Below, in pieces: positions 28,701 through 32,864 of a DNA stretch of 33,055 bases. Numbering within the stretch: the stretch's first letter is position 1; every line of letters starts with the position of its first letter. Made by a program: the position numbers and the translations under genes. Source of the DNA: Paracoccaceae bacterium. GTDB taxonomy: Bacteria; Pseudomonadota; Alphaproteobacteria; Rhodobacterales; Rhodobacteraceae. The DNA lies in the NCBI GenBank assembly GCA_013214575.1, contig JABSSD010000029.1, forward strand, positions 1 through 33,055. Direction: 5' to 3'. Below the pieces are notes generated by a model. The model ran no database searches, was not told the DNA's origin, and saw nothing but the letters and a program-made list of their open reading frames with translations.

Positions 28701-29917
28701 ATACTGCCCGCCGCATCGATGACGAGGTCGATCGGGTCAAACAACAACGCGCCCGAGCGGCCCGTATCGGAACCAAGATCATAGCGCCCCGCGCCAATTT
28801 CAGCGTACTTCCCGCTCAATTCGATAAAGCCGCCATCGCCGGCACCCGCACCATGGGCGCTGAATTGCGCACCGCTTTGGGTCGTCAGGCTATGACCGGC
28901 CATGAAGGTAATCTCGCCGCCTGCCCCGTCTAAGCCCGCGCCATCTGCGGTTAGGCTTGCCGCCTCTTCAACGGTGATATCACCGCCGGATTCAACCGAA
29001 ATCGTGCCGCCGCGCCCGCTGGTTTTCGCGCTGGCATCGACATAGCCGCCAATCCGTGCGTCGCCGGCTGCCACGATCGAAATCTGGCCACCGCGCGACA
29101 CCAATGCACCGCCCTCAAGCATGCCATTTGAATTCACAGTCGCGTTGAATTTCAAGCGCTGCGAAATCTGGTCAGCCGTCAATGGCCCGGTGCGCCCGTT
29201 GATTATCACCGTGTGGCCCTGCAATGTGATGCCGCCTTTGGCGTTCACTTGACCTGCAATCGAGATCACTCCGTTGGCCGAAATCGGAATTTCACCGCGC
29301 ATCAGTTGCAGCGCTACAGCGTTGTTGATGCTGCCATCTGCACGCACAATCGTATCCAAAAACGCCTGCGTCGGCGTATTAACAGTCAGTGAGCCAACGT
29401 TAACCCGACCGCTCTTGCCAACAATAAACCCGTTCGAACTTGCGAAGAAAATATTGCCGCCAATTTCACCATTTTTAAAGGAATTTAGCTCACCATTGAT
29501 CACAACGGCCCCGTTTGAGACGATGTTAACAAGACTTCCGGCCTGATCCGGCACAAACAGATCAACCCGTTGTCCTGCGGCCTGTTGAAAGTCCGAAAAC
29601 GTGTTAAAGCCGACACCGGCTGAGACCGTGTCGGTTCTGATTTTTGTGTGATTTCCAGTGACCGTTATGTTGGTTCTGGTGCGCCCATCCGCGATGATAT
29701 TATTTGCCTGTAGCCCCCCGGTATTAACCGCCTGTGCACGGGCTACGTTGGGTGAAGCGGCGCTGAACACTGCGCCAAGGACAATCGGGCCAAGGACAAT
29801 CGGGCCAAGCACAATTGGACTGACCCCCGCCATTAACCTTTCCAATTTCGAGGTGGCGGTTTGCCCCCCCCGAACCTGATGGAAAAACACATTTGGAATA
29901 TCAAAAATCTTGCCCAT
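10748..29917 (-). CDS. Giant TpsA filamentous adhesin (LktA/filamentous-hemagglutinin type), 6389 residues
   Basis: This is a secreted surface protein of roughly 630 kDa exported by the TpsB encoded next to it. A long signal region (residues 1 to about 62, ending VARAQA) precedes the TPS secretion domain (about 68-190) with SSNGFIVGKSGRVNVGSL, a variant of the NPNGI motif. The rest is mostly Ala/Gly/Ser/Thr-rich beta-helix repeats of the type GIGASVALNIV and GSKIGIAGSLALNL. Three homologous modules begin with TSEGK at residues 722, 1119 and 1535, each carrying a polar low-complexity loop. Residues about 3970-4370 are rich in predicted helix. Only four cysteines were found: C3958, C3965, C5035 and C5041. 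The frame is uninterrupted over 19.2 kb, implying selection. The ATG overlaps the preceding TGA (TGATG). Adhesion or biofilm function is inferred from the family. Confidence 0.93.
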   Translation of the reverse strand: MGKIFDIPNVFFHQVRGGQTATSKLERLMAGVSPIVLGPIVLGPIVLGAVFSAASPNVARAQAVNTGGLQANNIIADGRTRTNITVTGNHTKIRTDTVSAGVGFNTFSDFQQAAGQRVDLFVPDQAGSLVNIVSNGAVVINGELNSFKNGEIGGNIFFASSNGFIVGKSGRVNVGSLTVNTPTQAFLDTIVRADGSINNAVALQLMRGEIPISANGVISIAGQVNAKGGITLQGHTVIINGRTGPLTADQISQRLKFNATVNSNGMLEGGALVSRGGQISIVAAGDARIGGYVDASAKTSGRGGTISVESGGDITVEEAASLTADGAGLDGAGGEITFMAGHSLTTQSGAQFSAHGAGAGDGGFIELSGKYAEIGAGRYDLGSDTGRSGALLFDPIDLVIDAAGSIASFGASITLQADKTITIASGGVLDSTNGAATAGSISIEAPKIMLSNGSVVTAGTTGDVTLTAMQTGGGIAEIIIGDGAGAAPILYGNTITLNATSTVDNAALLIAIPTATARITINSGDIVATGAFNANATATANGDLSVVALPVGVVVTNSSATIEIGGTSDITADSVALVAISTVTSNILTESLAPANSAVDGAVAVSTINSTAIARITGDAQVQATNAIDVTAKNKITSVANATPQAAAFGASVGVSVINAITTTELAGNANVTAASLSLDASTATDVTVTAIAGAGGATEPSAGSKAATYLSNAQYGDEASTSEGKISVAGALAISDLTSTTKSAYSSTTSATITGDLRVASSSENHVAVTADGTAVSSSTGVGVAVGINIAKIENDAIVASALSAGSIHLSALSDNPLSAKVGNAFTTTVTSGAGASSVGVAGSFALNLVDTQTTATIGAGVAVNLTGSGDVEATADNKTLSSVTAKPADGGATGDTLGLGASVALNIVANRSLSEVADSATLTGAGAVSLAASATHEITTSAEAGASGGVSITPVVALSMVNNTTTARLGAGAALATSGAVSVSAAQVATTTTSAKADAAGAKAAVGLSLALALVDDQVLATTERNITTSGAASTVSFSAIGASSSVVESAASAQGAAAADDAGDAPAGGKPDVDATASSQLTSASTKQKSSGVGDSKQQGATDTAVADGDGRSASTSEGKVSVAAAVAINVQNATVSAIVPDGKIITTAGMLTLRASSNATGKATASGAAVGVEDDDGNTPDPAKVGIGAAVAVNVVKVKNTATLGVASHSVGGLTIEALSLDVAKLMANAASTDTATDVFLASATSGAGGSKIGIAGSLALNLIDTQSIAQIRSGATVAITGNGTVTLTADNRTQTTAEAKPVGAATGSSVGIGASVALNIVANRSLSEVADNATLTGAGAVALAASATHEITTSAEAGSSGGVSITPVVALSMVNNTTTARLGTGAALVTSGAVSVSAAQVASTTTSAKADAAGAKAAVGLSLALALVDDQVLATTERDITATGAASSVSFSAIGVSSSTLDATASAAGAKEGNDADSAPTSTGDSVDKTTTTQLTSASGKQENANVGSSTQRAATSTEAGNESGRSAKTSEGKVSAAAAVAVNVQKSSVVAVTPDGVNITAGGAFNVASANNTNGSATSDGSAVKGDDGGQSQVGIGVAVSVNVVKATNTAMIGQGTHRAAGVNVTATQGAGAPVDSILAKATSGAGGSKVGIAGSLALNIVNIDTAATISGAAVVDATTGASSIRVEEKMLATAIAAPKDTPATGGDAGIGASVALNFITTNTTAELLDGATLINGTGLTVEAVSNIDTVTEASAGAAGGIAVDASVALAMLDERTTARIGTGNGLTMGAGAVTISAVNTGTNTAKSTGETKGGKVAVGASAALILGNGASDGALENTSITTAVLARDVTAGSLTISANSDRTYDATATATAEGGKFNQSDEKKNATTGGTSTSATTMDKTKGSQRDSKGKANGSKLTVAAAAGIAAAQDNVSATLAGVTLNVGGAVIISASNQIGMATSGSGLAANPKSNIGIGIGVGLGIINNKTAATISNGATINAPGSVAITATSRENADGGYGGKLTALAIAGATGKKVSIAGALAVAISTGETKAAIGNNVTITNGGAVSVKTENTSHLAAKALAGAAGSSGTGIGASIAVVVADKDYTASVGTGSAITASGLSVMALNHKIDSPTLFDFTDLDDLKTKLTTGQLLGENNYYVEAIGGSAGSKTSITGSFAVMVFNDDVSATVGGGAINARNNDVILQADNRFLAKALSGAISLSGGTGVGVAGSVIVSSGTTISKLADNAVITNAARFTNSAIAAQDIQAFGVSVAAAANNAVNGVATVIISQNRVEALMGIGARVTATGAVNLTAENDFSTFSLAGGAAGGGSNGVGAAASVVTVNNVTRAAMADGTSIANRAEINTAGMIEISATATEKGKTIAAAGAAGGSNAVGAGAAIYVLDTSTEALVGKYAKVGNVYNSGAFALRASDTSTLLSIGGAASGGGSAGAGAGVGVGVVSKTTDAKIGASALVASGSVAVDATSVEDISAITVGVGIGGSAGLAGAIAVYAVTTDTTAEIGDSASVYAHGNVAVLADDQINIDMLAGAIAGGGSAGIGASVGVTVIDATTLAQVADNAQVIALGNGAAQAFTTGYSGDFQAYGGSGGFQSATMGTETASAGASQTGFDLLTKERKATAITETARGVIVNASATSAVRSMAVAGTAAGSVAVSISASVPVITMDIQAVIGEDTQINQMAGAAGALQSVSVAAASDVYSLGFSGAVAIGGSVGGGAGVNAAIVNTTTKAKVGGGTSDIAAKGDVLVSAKATEDFAIWAIAGAGGGVAALAGSGSTLVLTTETSAELGGTTVAQGNVDVLAHDTTRTGMMAGSVAIGGTAGIGAAVGVIIVDKTVTASIATSANVSAYGRGAGRAVFDGNGFGSTTTSTGVNVEADSAQSALALVVSGAGGLYAGIAGVLSLDLVTVNTSAFIGANSTINAVNTSGSSTQDVIVAARDSTTSAVAAGAVSGGLVGLSGAVDVGVFKTSTAAYVQDGVSINAKRNVRISGLSNKVGDSKVVSGSGGAFALAVGIAVYSYGDGDATSEGDTQLSESSGGAADMDGVNSDAQEQAKNDQVYDLLKGSDDDRVKAINASAKARRDTIDVASAASSLAVPGGTSASLGNVLINAGADVSVRSSDELDVSLFTGGFAAGGAAVGAGIAVLSVDTGNTAQAIGTGVLVHGAAPQITAGGSVNINAFTKHTLTGDSYAGTGGGIAAISADVVVMSDNSRAKAVVEDQKLVVGGLVAVNAEMKRKMTMYGFGASISGGVGVGASLTTGSIGGSVTAHIKGSNVGAGAVTVNAASDDEAKVEVIAASGGLGAAISGAVATATIDPTVTATIDNSVLTASNAVQVLVSAAAKVSTKATGVAVSGGLAVGGSGADSTVGTVAKASIINGSDITAASIKVGAGSTTAGVIAKSFGASGALVGLTATVSTAENNAKTIANVSGSKLNATGLVNIDATSFTNQDANASGLAVGIVAAGFNDATAKSNTQTHATLTNLTSLNAGSLIVNANGTDDNTAVTVAGSGGLVAGSAASGTTRTLSSTKATVDGAFTLNVAAGDASLSAQHLSKFGGTVDSTQASLVGGSGAEMKHTVRSDVDAHLGSGLTLYAANLTIDAQNRTLNNFAAGGAWNVNSASGGLANLPAGGATVNITHGTTNASIGAGSMVHLMTTAASPLSTLKMNAHSDVVSKQKVKINSGGAIALADADIETNVISNTSLSVGDQARIIVDKGDIQMNAWSSADIDNRAAATTYGLAGAPSGEVDISYLGNNQVIIGANALVEVTDGVNPVDGTAPSHGTISMAAGTDENGIDGQLNFNAVLDIFNKTAIPIPASPNPTVAVNSSGTVVVKASNPALTEGVRAAGDITVTASRGSIDAKAVGTGKDIYREALAEVASAISNAFGGGDVTFDYHGGSTNTNAGASRITVDGVIQTGIQRYKTLTLAYVDASCDAAASACLAADSAANITYKTPVSAPVGTNILERMAELKGLISDYESDPIAKAAYQSEIHFLETKLVDIGLGEFVGGVFVPGTYAGPSPKAALLIEVGIIDGNITTVRNDLSSAADLGLVGNFEDNAILASQGYDTASYGLTATVASSLTTIGGMNGYTGTGTQLTQRNNAATAVTQGKTAVDSIASAKADSITRQATLSTQTIEINQQQANLTNALIAGDTAAATAASVAIGNAKNVIKSNLDQIAINTTTINSQSVIAKDRAATSQTNLTNLVNAAVSTSYSTYTVKQAAYVAATGDAVAAAKTARDTALANYNADVATRTALLASHANPANNGALSLVNKAAAGQATVNTNLTTAANAVASKVATLNSGATAPADAATANKSLVQYITVWNGLSTDYATKTVDAASASSSSGTPMAFTVEINDVAARLGNLSFNADVLQSTAGSSASSTGYLNAPGDAKIIIRNLTSNTLKLNNLIIPDYDAGNVRLNGVLAYNNADITGLNAGGVSANFKQVETSLTSSRGSVEIYSEYNAEDSSFYNPSSSKAQLNQRRLAPDIILNTGAIIENTRGAVKISSNSGNIYIRGQINAGSVEILAKNGDFVSSYVNGFNHVGGDPASFSDPKNASEAGKGITANGSISIAARYLNINSTIQSGIANWNLDLNGAPTLTGAPELVGLTQAYINGLVTANKEATTPKLFETISPGLTLSYVPVGVDPAELALVKAQYEGELAKNPAASPVRTLTIGGTPTQVNIKDYLSGQIEGHLEFNKAYADAYVLANGGDGIFSVISTNPTNNIGASYDAKNQQYLVNGASVRGGYIQLFGQIMNTATTGGKLNVLDGFGTINITNSSDISVVLKSLSTGEDPTGTLRGTEGRIEITDVTGVNMTTPSTPVVSIRKTIYTRDHTPGTTDGTVRISTQTGHIDNATGNLIFDNANPTLTTGANRAASYAPEDYQRYVWTTGAKFTSTAHFKNSSTKFLGADFFEISNVTSLTRTDGPHPTEITRLEDGTYVSTAVTQIGNDATNFTQNGVVVVKSPATALNSTAAVDGQQLIASTSSYVDESKNDLSVTSSTHECNWWTLCTVSTTTNHYALKQEYTTITTNSLKADYPIAIGFIGSDTGAINITSGSDVILNGNLKNVAGTTTITANGTESSIIQGSKNALLSAQTAILNASGSIGGLAKATDPINAAGLALAVNLTGASSGNGYFSANAGNGNVSAISRGDIIVGHITAAGTATLAEETSRGNVGLVSYGSILASDAPALTGGSLVQGWRVNLTALGGSIGQTPAYDPATWGTTQQDKLLHVNTGYTSDQSLRPFSETPANAVLGLTAVASGDIGIRSTGWAGNTDGSPSDGTMLINQALSLGGNVTIASTGQILDNNPVETIDTRTYNQLLGYWDSLGLLEETVGRDVTDAGGVVHHVDGVGTNNAIKQAATITAFENVKTKQYEQYWAFRQMQTDPTVYDAAFVVTVDASSSQHKALTSYYGGQIEAENPAYTDAQINAAVGTKITAYEAEQTATYHDLNSTVGSETGGVFVQGHKVVATTTERSALTKGSVWTERELAFSIAPGALKTVTGTNPIIKDPNVSGRIVTILATKGIGETVTDGAGNLGVSIRSSLDPALLTADQKVALAAAERTDLLLTVTTAGGDVEIPLWEKYENLNATQKAAFDDAAAGNISPQNTLLTILSKRPLNFNASDKLNIDVATAAGTDPKSDIGKAYLASRSGALLGAITTSGETRIKVRNSITNAASGSMISTGNLILEASQGGIGTIAAPMNLTLKSGASTTARAQNFVNLEFANDGLIDTIYSPQNVKLNAVNGSLINANGDLLINILGTEVDLTAANGSIGTASSSLNVGVNLGGKITANAQGGINLRGPLGSKFIVSQAKSTTGGTITLGAAGESIIDGTVDTAGAIILAAGGRQLMTSNATITSGAGSVSVDAGSLKMLNGAALVAAGKVQITTIGDVLVTAITSASTAIDAVKITAGGRVFAGTLAGRAFDISATAIGAGVKVIAGLGIGDKTQANDTADDNTITDAANPLRILTNTLEAAASNGSINVAALSDIKLADVSANQGGITVSGTGTMNIVNATSGGSQSFTAQGDVIFSQLTPSGLLTDVGNVSVTSVTGSVTGGDITANGSTIINGNGVTFGTIMAGVNSTITSTGDITGDTQIAVGDIRDTAGAGGLPGSLNIRVIRGRNLYLQATDELNLGDVQVAETIELRSDKTTATITQVPSGPNPLNLTATGADSTIGTSADLTVDAPAGIIVNELKVVDTKLATTATRTEIKQAYVPGSLLLTSPIQTIKVDNRTPLPQAGSNVQVYVPAYEFALTLDGNATATNGMVVKYDETSDLTDILPSPLDGISLIRDTVRNLLEADNRFLQSVGSVALDDEGEPNSSQFDGQVVEIEGVKYMVFARGPGPAVMLRVQ
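25600..25967 (-). repeat. Near-identical internal duplication of tpsA, copy in the second TSEGK module
   Basis: This stretch matches 26848-27215 at an offset of 1248 bp, exactly 416 codons, with about 17 differences by eye. The surrounding sequence diverges sharply on both sides, which suggests gene conversion or a recent duplication. Confidence 0.85.
26848..27215 (-). repeat. Near-identical internal duplication of tpsA, copy in the first TSEGK module
   Basis: This is the partner of 25600-25967. The encoded segment includes SITPVVALSMVNNTTTARLG and VGLSLALALVDDQVLATTER in both copies. Confidence 0.85.
29774..29818 (-). repeat. Three tandem 15-bp units in the tpsA signal peptide
   Basis: Two units are identical (GCCAAGGACAATCGG on the plus strand) and the third differs at two positions. 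Each adds PIVLG, giving SPIVLGPIVLGPIVLG in the hydrophobic core of the signal sequence. Gain or loss of a unit keeps the reading frame. Confidence 0.9.
29864..29871 (-). repeat. Eight-G tract at codons 16-18 of tpsA
   Basis: Coding-strand CGG GGG GGG C encodes Arg-Gly-Gly very near the start of tpsA. Any change of one base would abolish the 6389-residue product. It is in frame in this sequence. Confidence 0.85.
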
Positions 29918-30612
29918 CAGAAATTTCCATCCTTGATACGGAAAATATCGGGCGCATCGGGATTAACCGAATACAAAAGCGCAAGCCCCGTTGGCTTGAG
30001 CGCATTTTGCACGTTTGTGTTTTGTTCAAAGCTGCCCTGTAGCAGCAGGATCGCGGTGTGCCCGTCAGCATCCCCCCCCCGAAACAGCAATATGCCATTT
30101 GCAACGGCTGTGCCCGTCGTCACCGAAGCAGGCGCAAACCCTTCGGCAAGGAAGTGACTGGCCAAAACATCGCCATTCGCGACCAACAATTTGTCGGACA
30201 TTTCCGGATCGGTTGTCATGTTCCATGAGGCGCCAACCTGAATGAGCGCTTTACTCTTGTAGCCAAAAATATAAGACACCTGCGCGACCCCACCGCCCTC
30301 AAGAAGATCGGGCACGGAAACAGTCAAAAGCCTTGTGCGCTCAACCGTATTTTCACTTTCTTTAACGCTTTCCTTTGCAATGCCAAAATCGTTGGAAATT
30401 GCGGCGTAAACCGCCGCTTCGTCCATGCCAAAGGTGGCTGTGCGAAAACCGGCCACTGAAGCTGGGAGCGCCTCTTGCGCACCCGTAGCGGCAACCACAT
30501 CGGTTTCTGTTGCAGCCTGAGTTGCCTGCGCCATCGCCCCAAAAAAGATACTGACAACAACAGCATTTAGCAAAATACGGCCCATAATGGCCAATCCGCG
30601 AATGCGTAGCAT
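29917..30612 (-). CDS. Exported protein of unknown function, co-encoded with the TpsA adhesin
   Basis: From the ATG at 30612 the protein has 231 residues. The first 34 form a signal sequence (MLRIRGLAIMGRILLNAVVV, then SIFFGAMAQATQA), so the mature part is probably periplasmic or outside the cell. AAGGGA lies upstream at suitable spacing; the open frame reaches 30807 but would include part of the sapC end and no signal. The mature protein reads as a mixed alpha/beta domain with GFRTATFGMDEAAVYAAISN, then ERTRLLTVSVPDLLEGGGVA and YIFGYKSKALIQVGASW. I do not recognise a family. The gene sits between sapC and tpsA and shares one base with the tpsA start (TGATG), implying coupled expression and a role in adhesin biogenesis. 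A nine-G tract lies at about codon 178. Confidence 0.8.
   Translation of the reverse strand: MLRIRGLAIMGRILLNAVVVSIFFGAMAQATQAATETDVVAATGAQEALPASVAGFRTATFGMDEAAVYAAISNDFGIAKESVKESENTVERTRLLTVSVPDLLEGGGVAQVSYIFGYKSKALIQVGASWNMTTDPEMSDKLLVANGDVLASHFLAEGFAPASVTTGTAVANGILLFRGGDADGHTAILLLQGSFEQNTNVQNALKPTGLALLYSVNPDAPDIFRIKDGNF
30072..30080 (-). repeat. Nine-G tract in the exported-protein gene
   Basis: Coding-strand CGG GGG GGG G encodes Arg-Gly-Gly. It is the longest homopolymer I noticed in the window and is in frame here. Slippage would truncate the exported protein and, through coupling, could reduce tpsA translation. Confidence 0.85.
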
Positions 30613-30710
30613 TAGCTTTCCCTTCAATTCCTTGTCTAGTCCGCGCAAACGCGCACGAGCAGACCTCCAATAACGACCAAAAAAACACTGAAGACAAAGA
30701 AATATGGTCA

Positions 30711-30728
30711 GTTCAGATTTTACTGAAC
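30711..30728 (-). promoter_or_regulatory. Small hairpin spanning the sapC stop codon
   Basis: GTTCAG and CTGAAC (30711-30716 and 30723-30728) flank a six-base loop that contains most of the sapC stop. It is too weak for a terminator and lacks a T-run, but could influence mRNA processing between sapC and the next gene. Confidence 0.35.
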
Positions 30729-31463
30729 CGTTTCTTCCGTCGCAGCAGTGCTGCCATCCATTTTCTGCCCCAATCTCGAAATCGTTCTCAAGCTTAGCAA
30801 ATGGCAATAAATCGGCTTCAAAAATCCGGCTGCGCTCAACTTACCAAGCTGTGCGTCGGACAATTCAGAAAGCGCCTCTTCGTTCACAACCATCAAACCA
30901 TGTACGCTGGTCTTTTCGCCGTCCGGCATAACCGCATCCAAGGAAATCGACTGGAACAGCTCCATCTCGTGTAGCATTTTCGCGAATGCATCGGTGCGGT
31001 CAGCCGAGGCTTTATAGCTTTGCGAAATCGTCAGCGCACGCACCAGCGTCTCTTCGGATTCGCCCGTCTTGGTGAAAAAAGGCTCGCCCGTTTCCTCGCT
31101 CAACCCCTCATAGGTGTCATCGACGCACAAGATTGACTCGCCGTCAGTCACATCGCCAACGATGAACGGATAGCGGCGCAAATAAGCTGGCGCGTATTTT
31201 CCGTCCCACAAACCCTCATCCGAAATAAAAACATTTGTTCCTGGCTTTAGTCCGGTCACAAAGACCGCCGACGGCACGTCGGTTGCAGGCAAAAAAGCAA
31301 TCGGAAGATCGTTCAACGCCAGTTCAAATTCATCGACCAAAGCCGGAATTAAATTTGCTTCCTTGGCAAAGGCCAAAGGCTTATCCGGCGTCGAGAATCG
31401 AAGATTCTTATGGCCTTCGGTGCTAAGTGGAACAACGTTTTTATAAAAAAGTGGATTAGGCAT
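30720..31463 (-). CDS. SapC family protein
   Basis: The 247-residue protein matches the SapC family: FYKNVVPLSTEGHKNLRF near the N-terminus, EFELALNDLPIAFLP, then LRRYPFIVGDVTDGESILCV and EPFFTKTGE, and a C-terminal half ending in LKPIYCHLLSLRTISRL. The family is named after a gene of the Campylobacter fetus S-layer system and its biochemical role is not established. No signal peptide or membrane helix is seen, so it is probably cytoplasmic. AAGGGG lies upstream of the ATG. It is the first gene of the operon, 107 bases before the exported-protein gene, suggesting that it supports surface-protein production. The gene appears intact. Confidence 0.88.
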   Translation of the reverse strand: MPNPLFYKNVVPLSTEGHKNLRFSTPDKPLAFAKEANLIPALVDEFELALNDLPIAFLPATDVPSAVFVTGLKPGTNVFISDEGLWDGKYAPAYLRRYPFIVGDVTDGESILCVDDTYEGLSEETGEPFFTKTGESEETLVRALTISQSYKASADRTDAFAKMLHEMELFQSISLDAVMPDGEKTSVHGLMVVNEEALSELSDAQLGKLSAAGFLKPIYCHLLSLRTISRLGQKMDGSTAATEETVQ

Positions 31464-31594
31464 TTAGTCTTAATTTCCCCTTGCTGCGGCGCCGAACTTC
31501 TAAAAGAAAATTAAATTTTTAGATCAATCTTCAATGCTTTTTGTGAAAAATTGACGCAAAGCAAACATCTATCTAGTACTTATCTTCTTAGCAA
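31464..31594 (-). promoter_or_regulatory. AT-rich leader of the sapC-tpsA-tpsB operon
   Basis: This 131-bp stretch is markedly AT-rich and is the probable promoter region of the operon. It holds a palindrome TTTTTGTGAAAAA (31538-31550). An IS5-type terminus begins directly upstream, so any distal regulatory sequence may have been replaced by insertion-sequence DNA. No -35/-10 pair was assigned with confidence. Confidence 0.45.
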
Positions 31595-31740
31595 GGTTTA
31601 TTGCACAAATCTCGCGAGGGATTAATCTCTTGAACCCAGTGTGATAGCTGTAGGGGATGAGCAAACCGCCGCCGCCCCCCCCGACCTACAGGACCAGGAA
31701 TTGGCCGGCCTATAACGAAGCGCTGATGGCCAGCCGCTGA
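31595..31740 (+). pseudogene. IS5-family left end with N-terminal transposase fragment
   Basis: The element starts with GGTTTATTGCACAAATC, closely similar to the two IS5-type termini at 32272 and 32865. An ATG at 31657 opens a 27-codon frame with a run of prolines, then TYRTRNWPAYNEAL, the usual start of IS5-family transposases of this group. Similarity is lost after EAL (about 31727) and the frame stops at 31740, so more than 90 percent of the transposase is missing. A run of eight C lies inside the proline codons. Confidence 0.7.
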
Positions 31741-31983
31741 TCGCGTTCGTCCTGACTGGTCAGAAACCATAGAACCAACCCCAAGATATATTGAGGTGTC
31801 GGCACAATATGGAACCTGCATATTGCGCTTTATGGGCCGTGACGAAGCTGTGCTTGTTCGTCCGCTGCCCGGCAGGCCATTGCAAGGCGATGTCCCGAGA
31901 GGGATGGTTTCACCGCCCTCGTTGCGAATAAAGCGGATGCTTTCACCGGGATAACGATCCCCCGGATCGGTCTCTGTTCCGGC
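31741..31983. other. Unassigned insertion-sequence debris
   Basis: No protein could be assigned on either strand. It separates two transposase fragments of different families. Confidence 0.4.
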
Positions 31984-32151
31984 TCAATCCAAAATCTCCA
32001 TGTCCTCAGCAAGACGCTTGTTCTTTTTGCGAAGGCGGGCCAGTTCAGCGGCCTCCGCCCTCTGACGGCGCTTGGCTTCTGATGAACCAAACGCCTCAAA
32101 CTCAAGCCTCCACGTCTTCAGTTGTGTGCTGATGATCCCAAGTTCGCTCGA
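31984..32151 (-). pseudogene. IS3-family transposase OrfA fragment
   Basis: The minus-strand frame ends with SSEAKRRQRAEAAELARLRK then KNKRLAEDMEIL, the leucine-zipper region typical of IS3-family OrfA, preceded by a helix-turn-helix remnant (SSELGIISTQLKTWRLEFEA). A stop follows at once where the family normally continues with a short tail. The open frame extends upstream to 32286, but that part enters IS5-type terminal sequence and is chimeric. The matching OrfB is absent here. Confidence 0.7.
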
Positions 32152-32271
32152 CACGCTAAGTGAACAACCTGATGGCCGGTACTGGCACGCCAGGTGCCAC
32201 AGTTTCGGATTGGCATATTCCTGTCGAACAGGAGCAATGGCTTGCAGCGGCTTGATTGGATCCTTTTCCCC

Positions 32272-32864
32272 GGCTTTGTTGCACAAACCGGCCTGAGGTT
32301 GGCCTCCCCCTTACCCCAGACGGATTTATCCCACGATAACAGTTTCGAGTATGCCAAGCGCAGTGAAGCCGTTGAGGATCGCGGCGCGGATTTGGATCCC
32401 GGCAACCTGGCGCTCGAAGTCCTGCGCAGAGAGGCGCTGACCGAGCAGTTTCACACAGTGCATTTTTGTCTCAATGCGGCTTCGGCGGTGGTATCCGGTC
32501 AGCTGTCGCCAAAGTGCTCGCCCCAGATATCTTGATGATCGAACCGTTTCGTTTCGCGCCCTGGCTCCCGGCGTGTCTGGCTTCCACAGCTTAGCGTTCT
32601 TGCGCGGCGGGATCACAGCATGGGCGTTACGGGCCGCAATCGCGTCGTGGCATTTGCGCGTGTCATAAGCCCCGTCTGCCGAAACGGCGCCAATCTCTTC
32701 ATCTGGCGGGATCTGTTCGAGGAGTTCTGGCAGCATGGGCGCGTCCCCGATGCTGCTACTTGTCACCTCTATCGCCCGTATCTCCAGCGTTTCCTAGTTG
32801 ATCCCGATGTGGATCTTACGCCAAAGGCGGCGTTTAGGGCCACCATGCTTGCGTGCATTCCACT
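32272..32864 (-). mobile_element. Partial IS5-family element, interrupted on the right
   Basis: The left terminus is GGCTTTGTTGCACAAAC at 32272. The element carries the C-terminal part of a transposase and breaks off at 32864, exactly where another IS5-type terminus starts. This suggests that the second element inserted into the first. Confidence 0.7.
32326..32864 (-). pseudogene. IS5-family transposase, C-terminal part with an internal amber codon
   Basis: In one frame the minus strand gives QWNARKHGGPKRRLWRKIHI, then a TAG (32794-32796), then ETLEIRAIEV and the catalytic block VSADGAYDTRKCHDAIAARN. Downstream, RSRIETKMHCVKLLGQRL holds the last catalytic acidic residue, and the protein ends TALGILETVIVG. 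The family normally reads through the TAG position with an acidic residue, so this is a nonsense mutation. The N-terminal half is absent, replaced by the next element. The transposase is inactive. A frame starting at GTG 32766 remains open but lacks the first catalytic aspartate region. Confidence 0.8.

Noticed and set aside
10748-29917. RTX toxin or calcium-binding nonapeptide repeats in the giant protein
   Set aside because: No GGxGxDxUx series was seen; the repeats are of the hydrophobic beta-helix GIAGSLALN type, and the gene is paired with tpsB, not a type I exporter.
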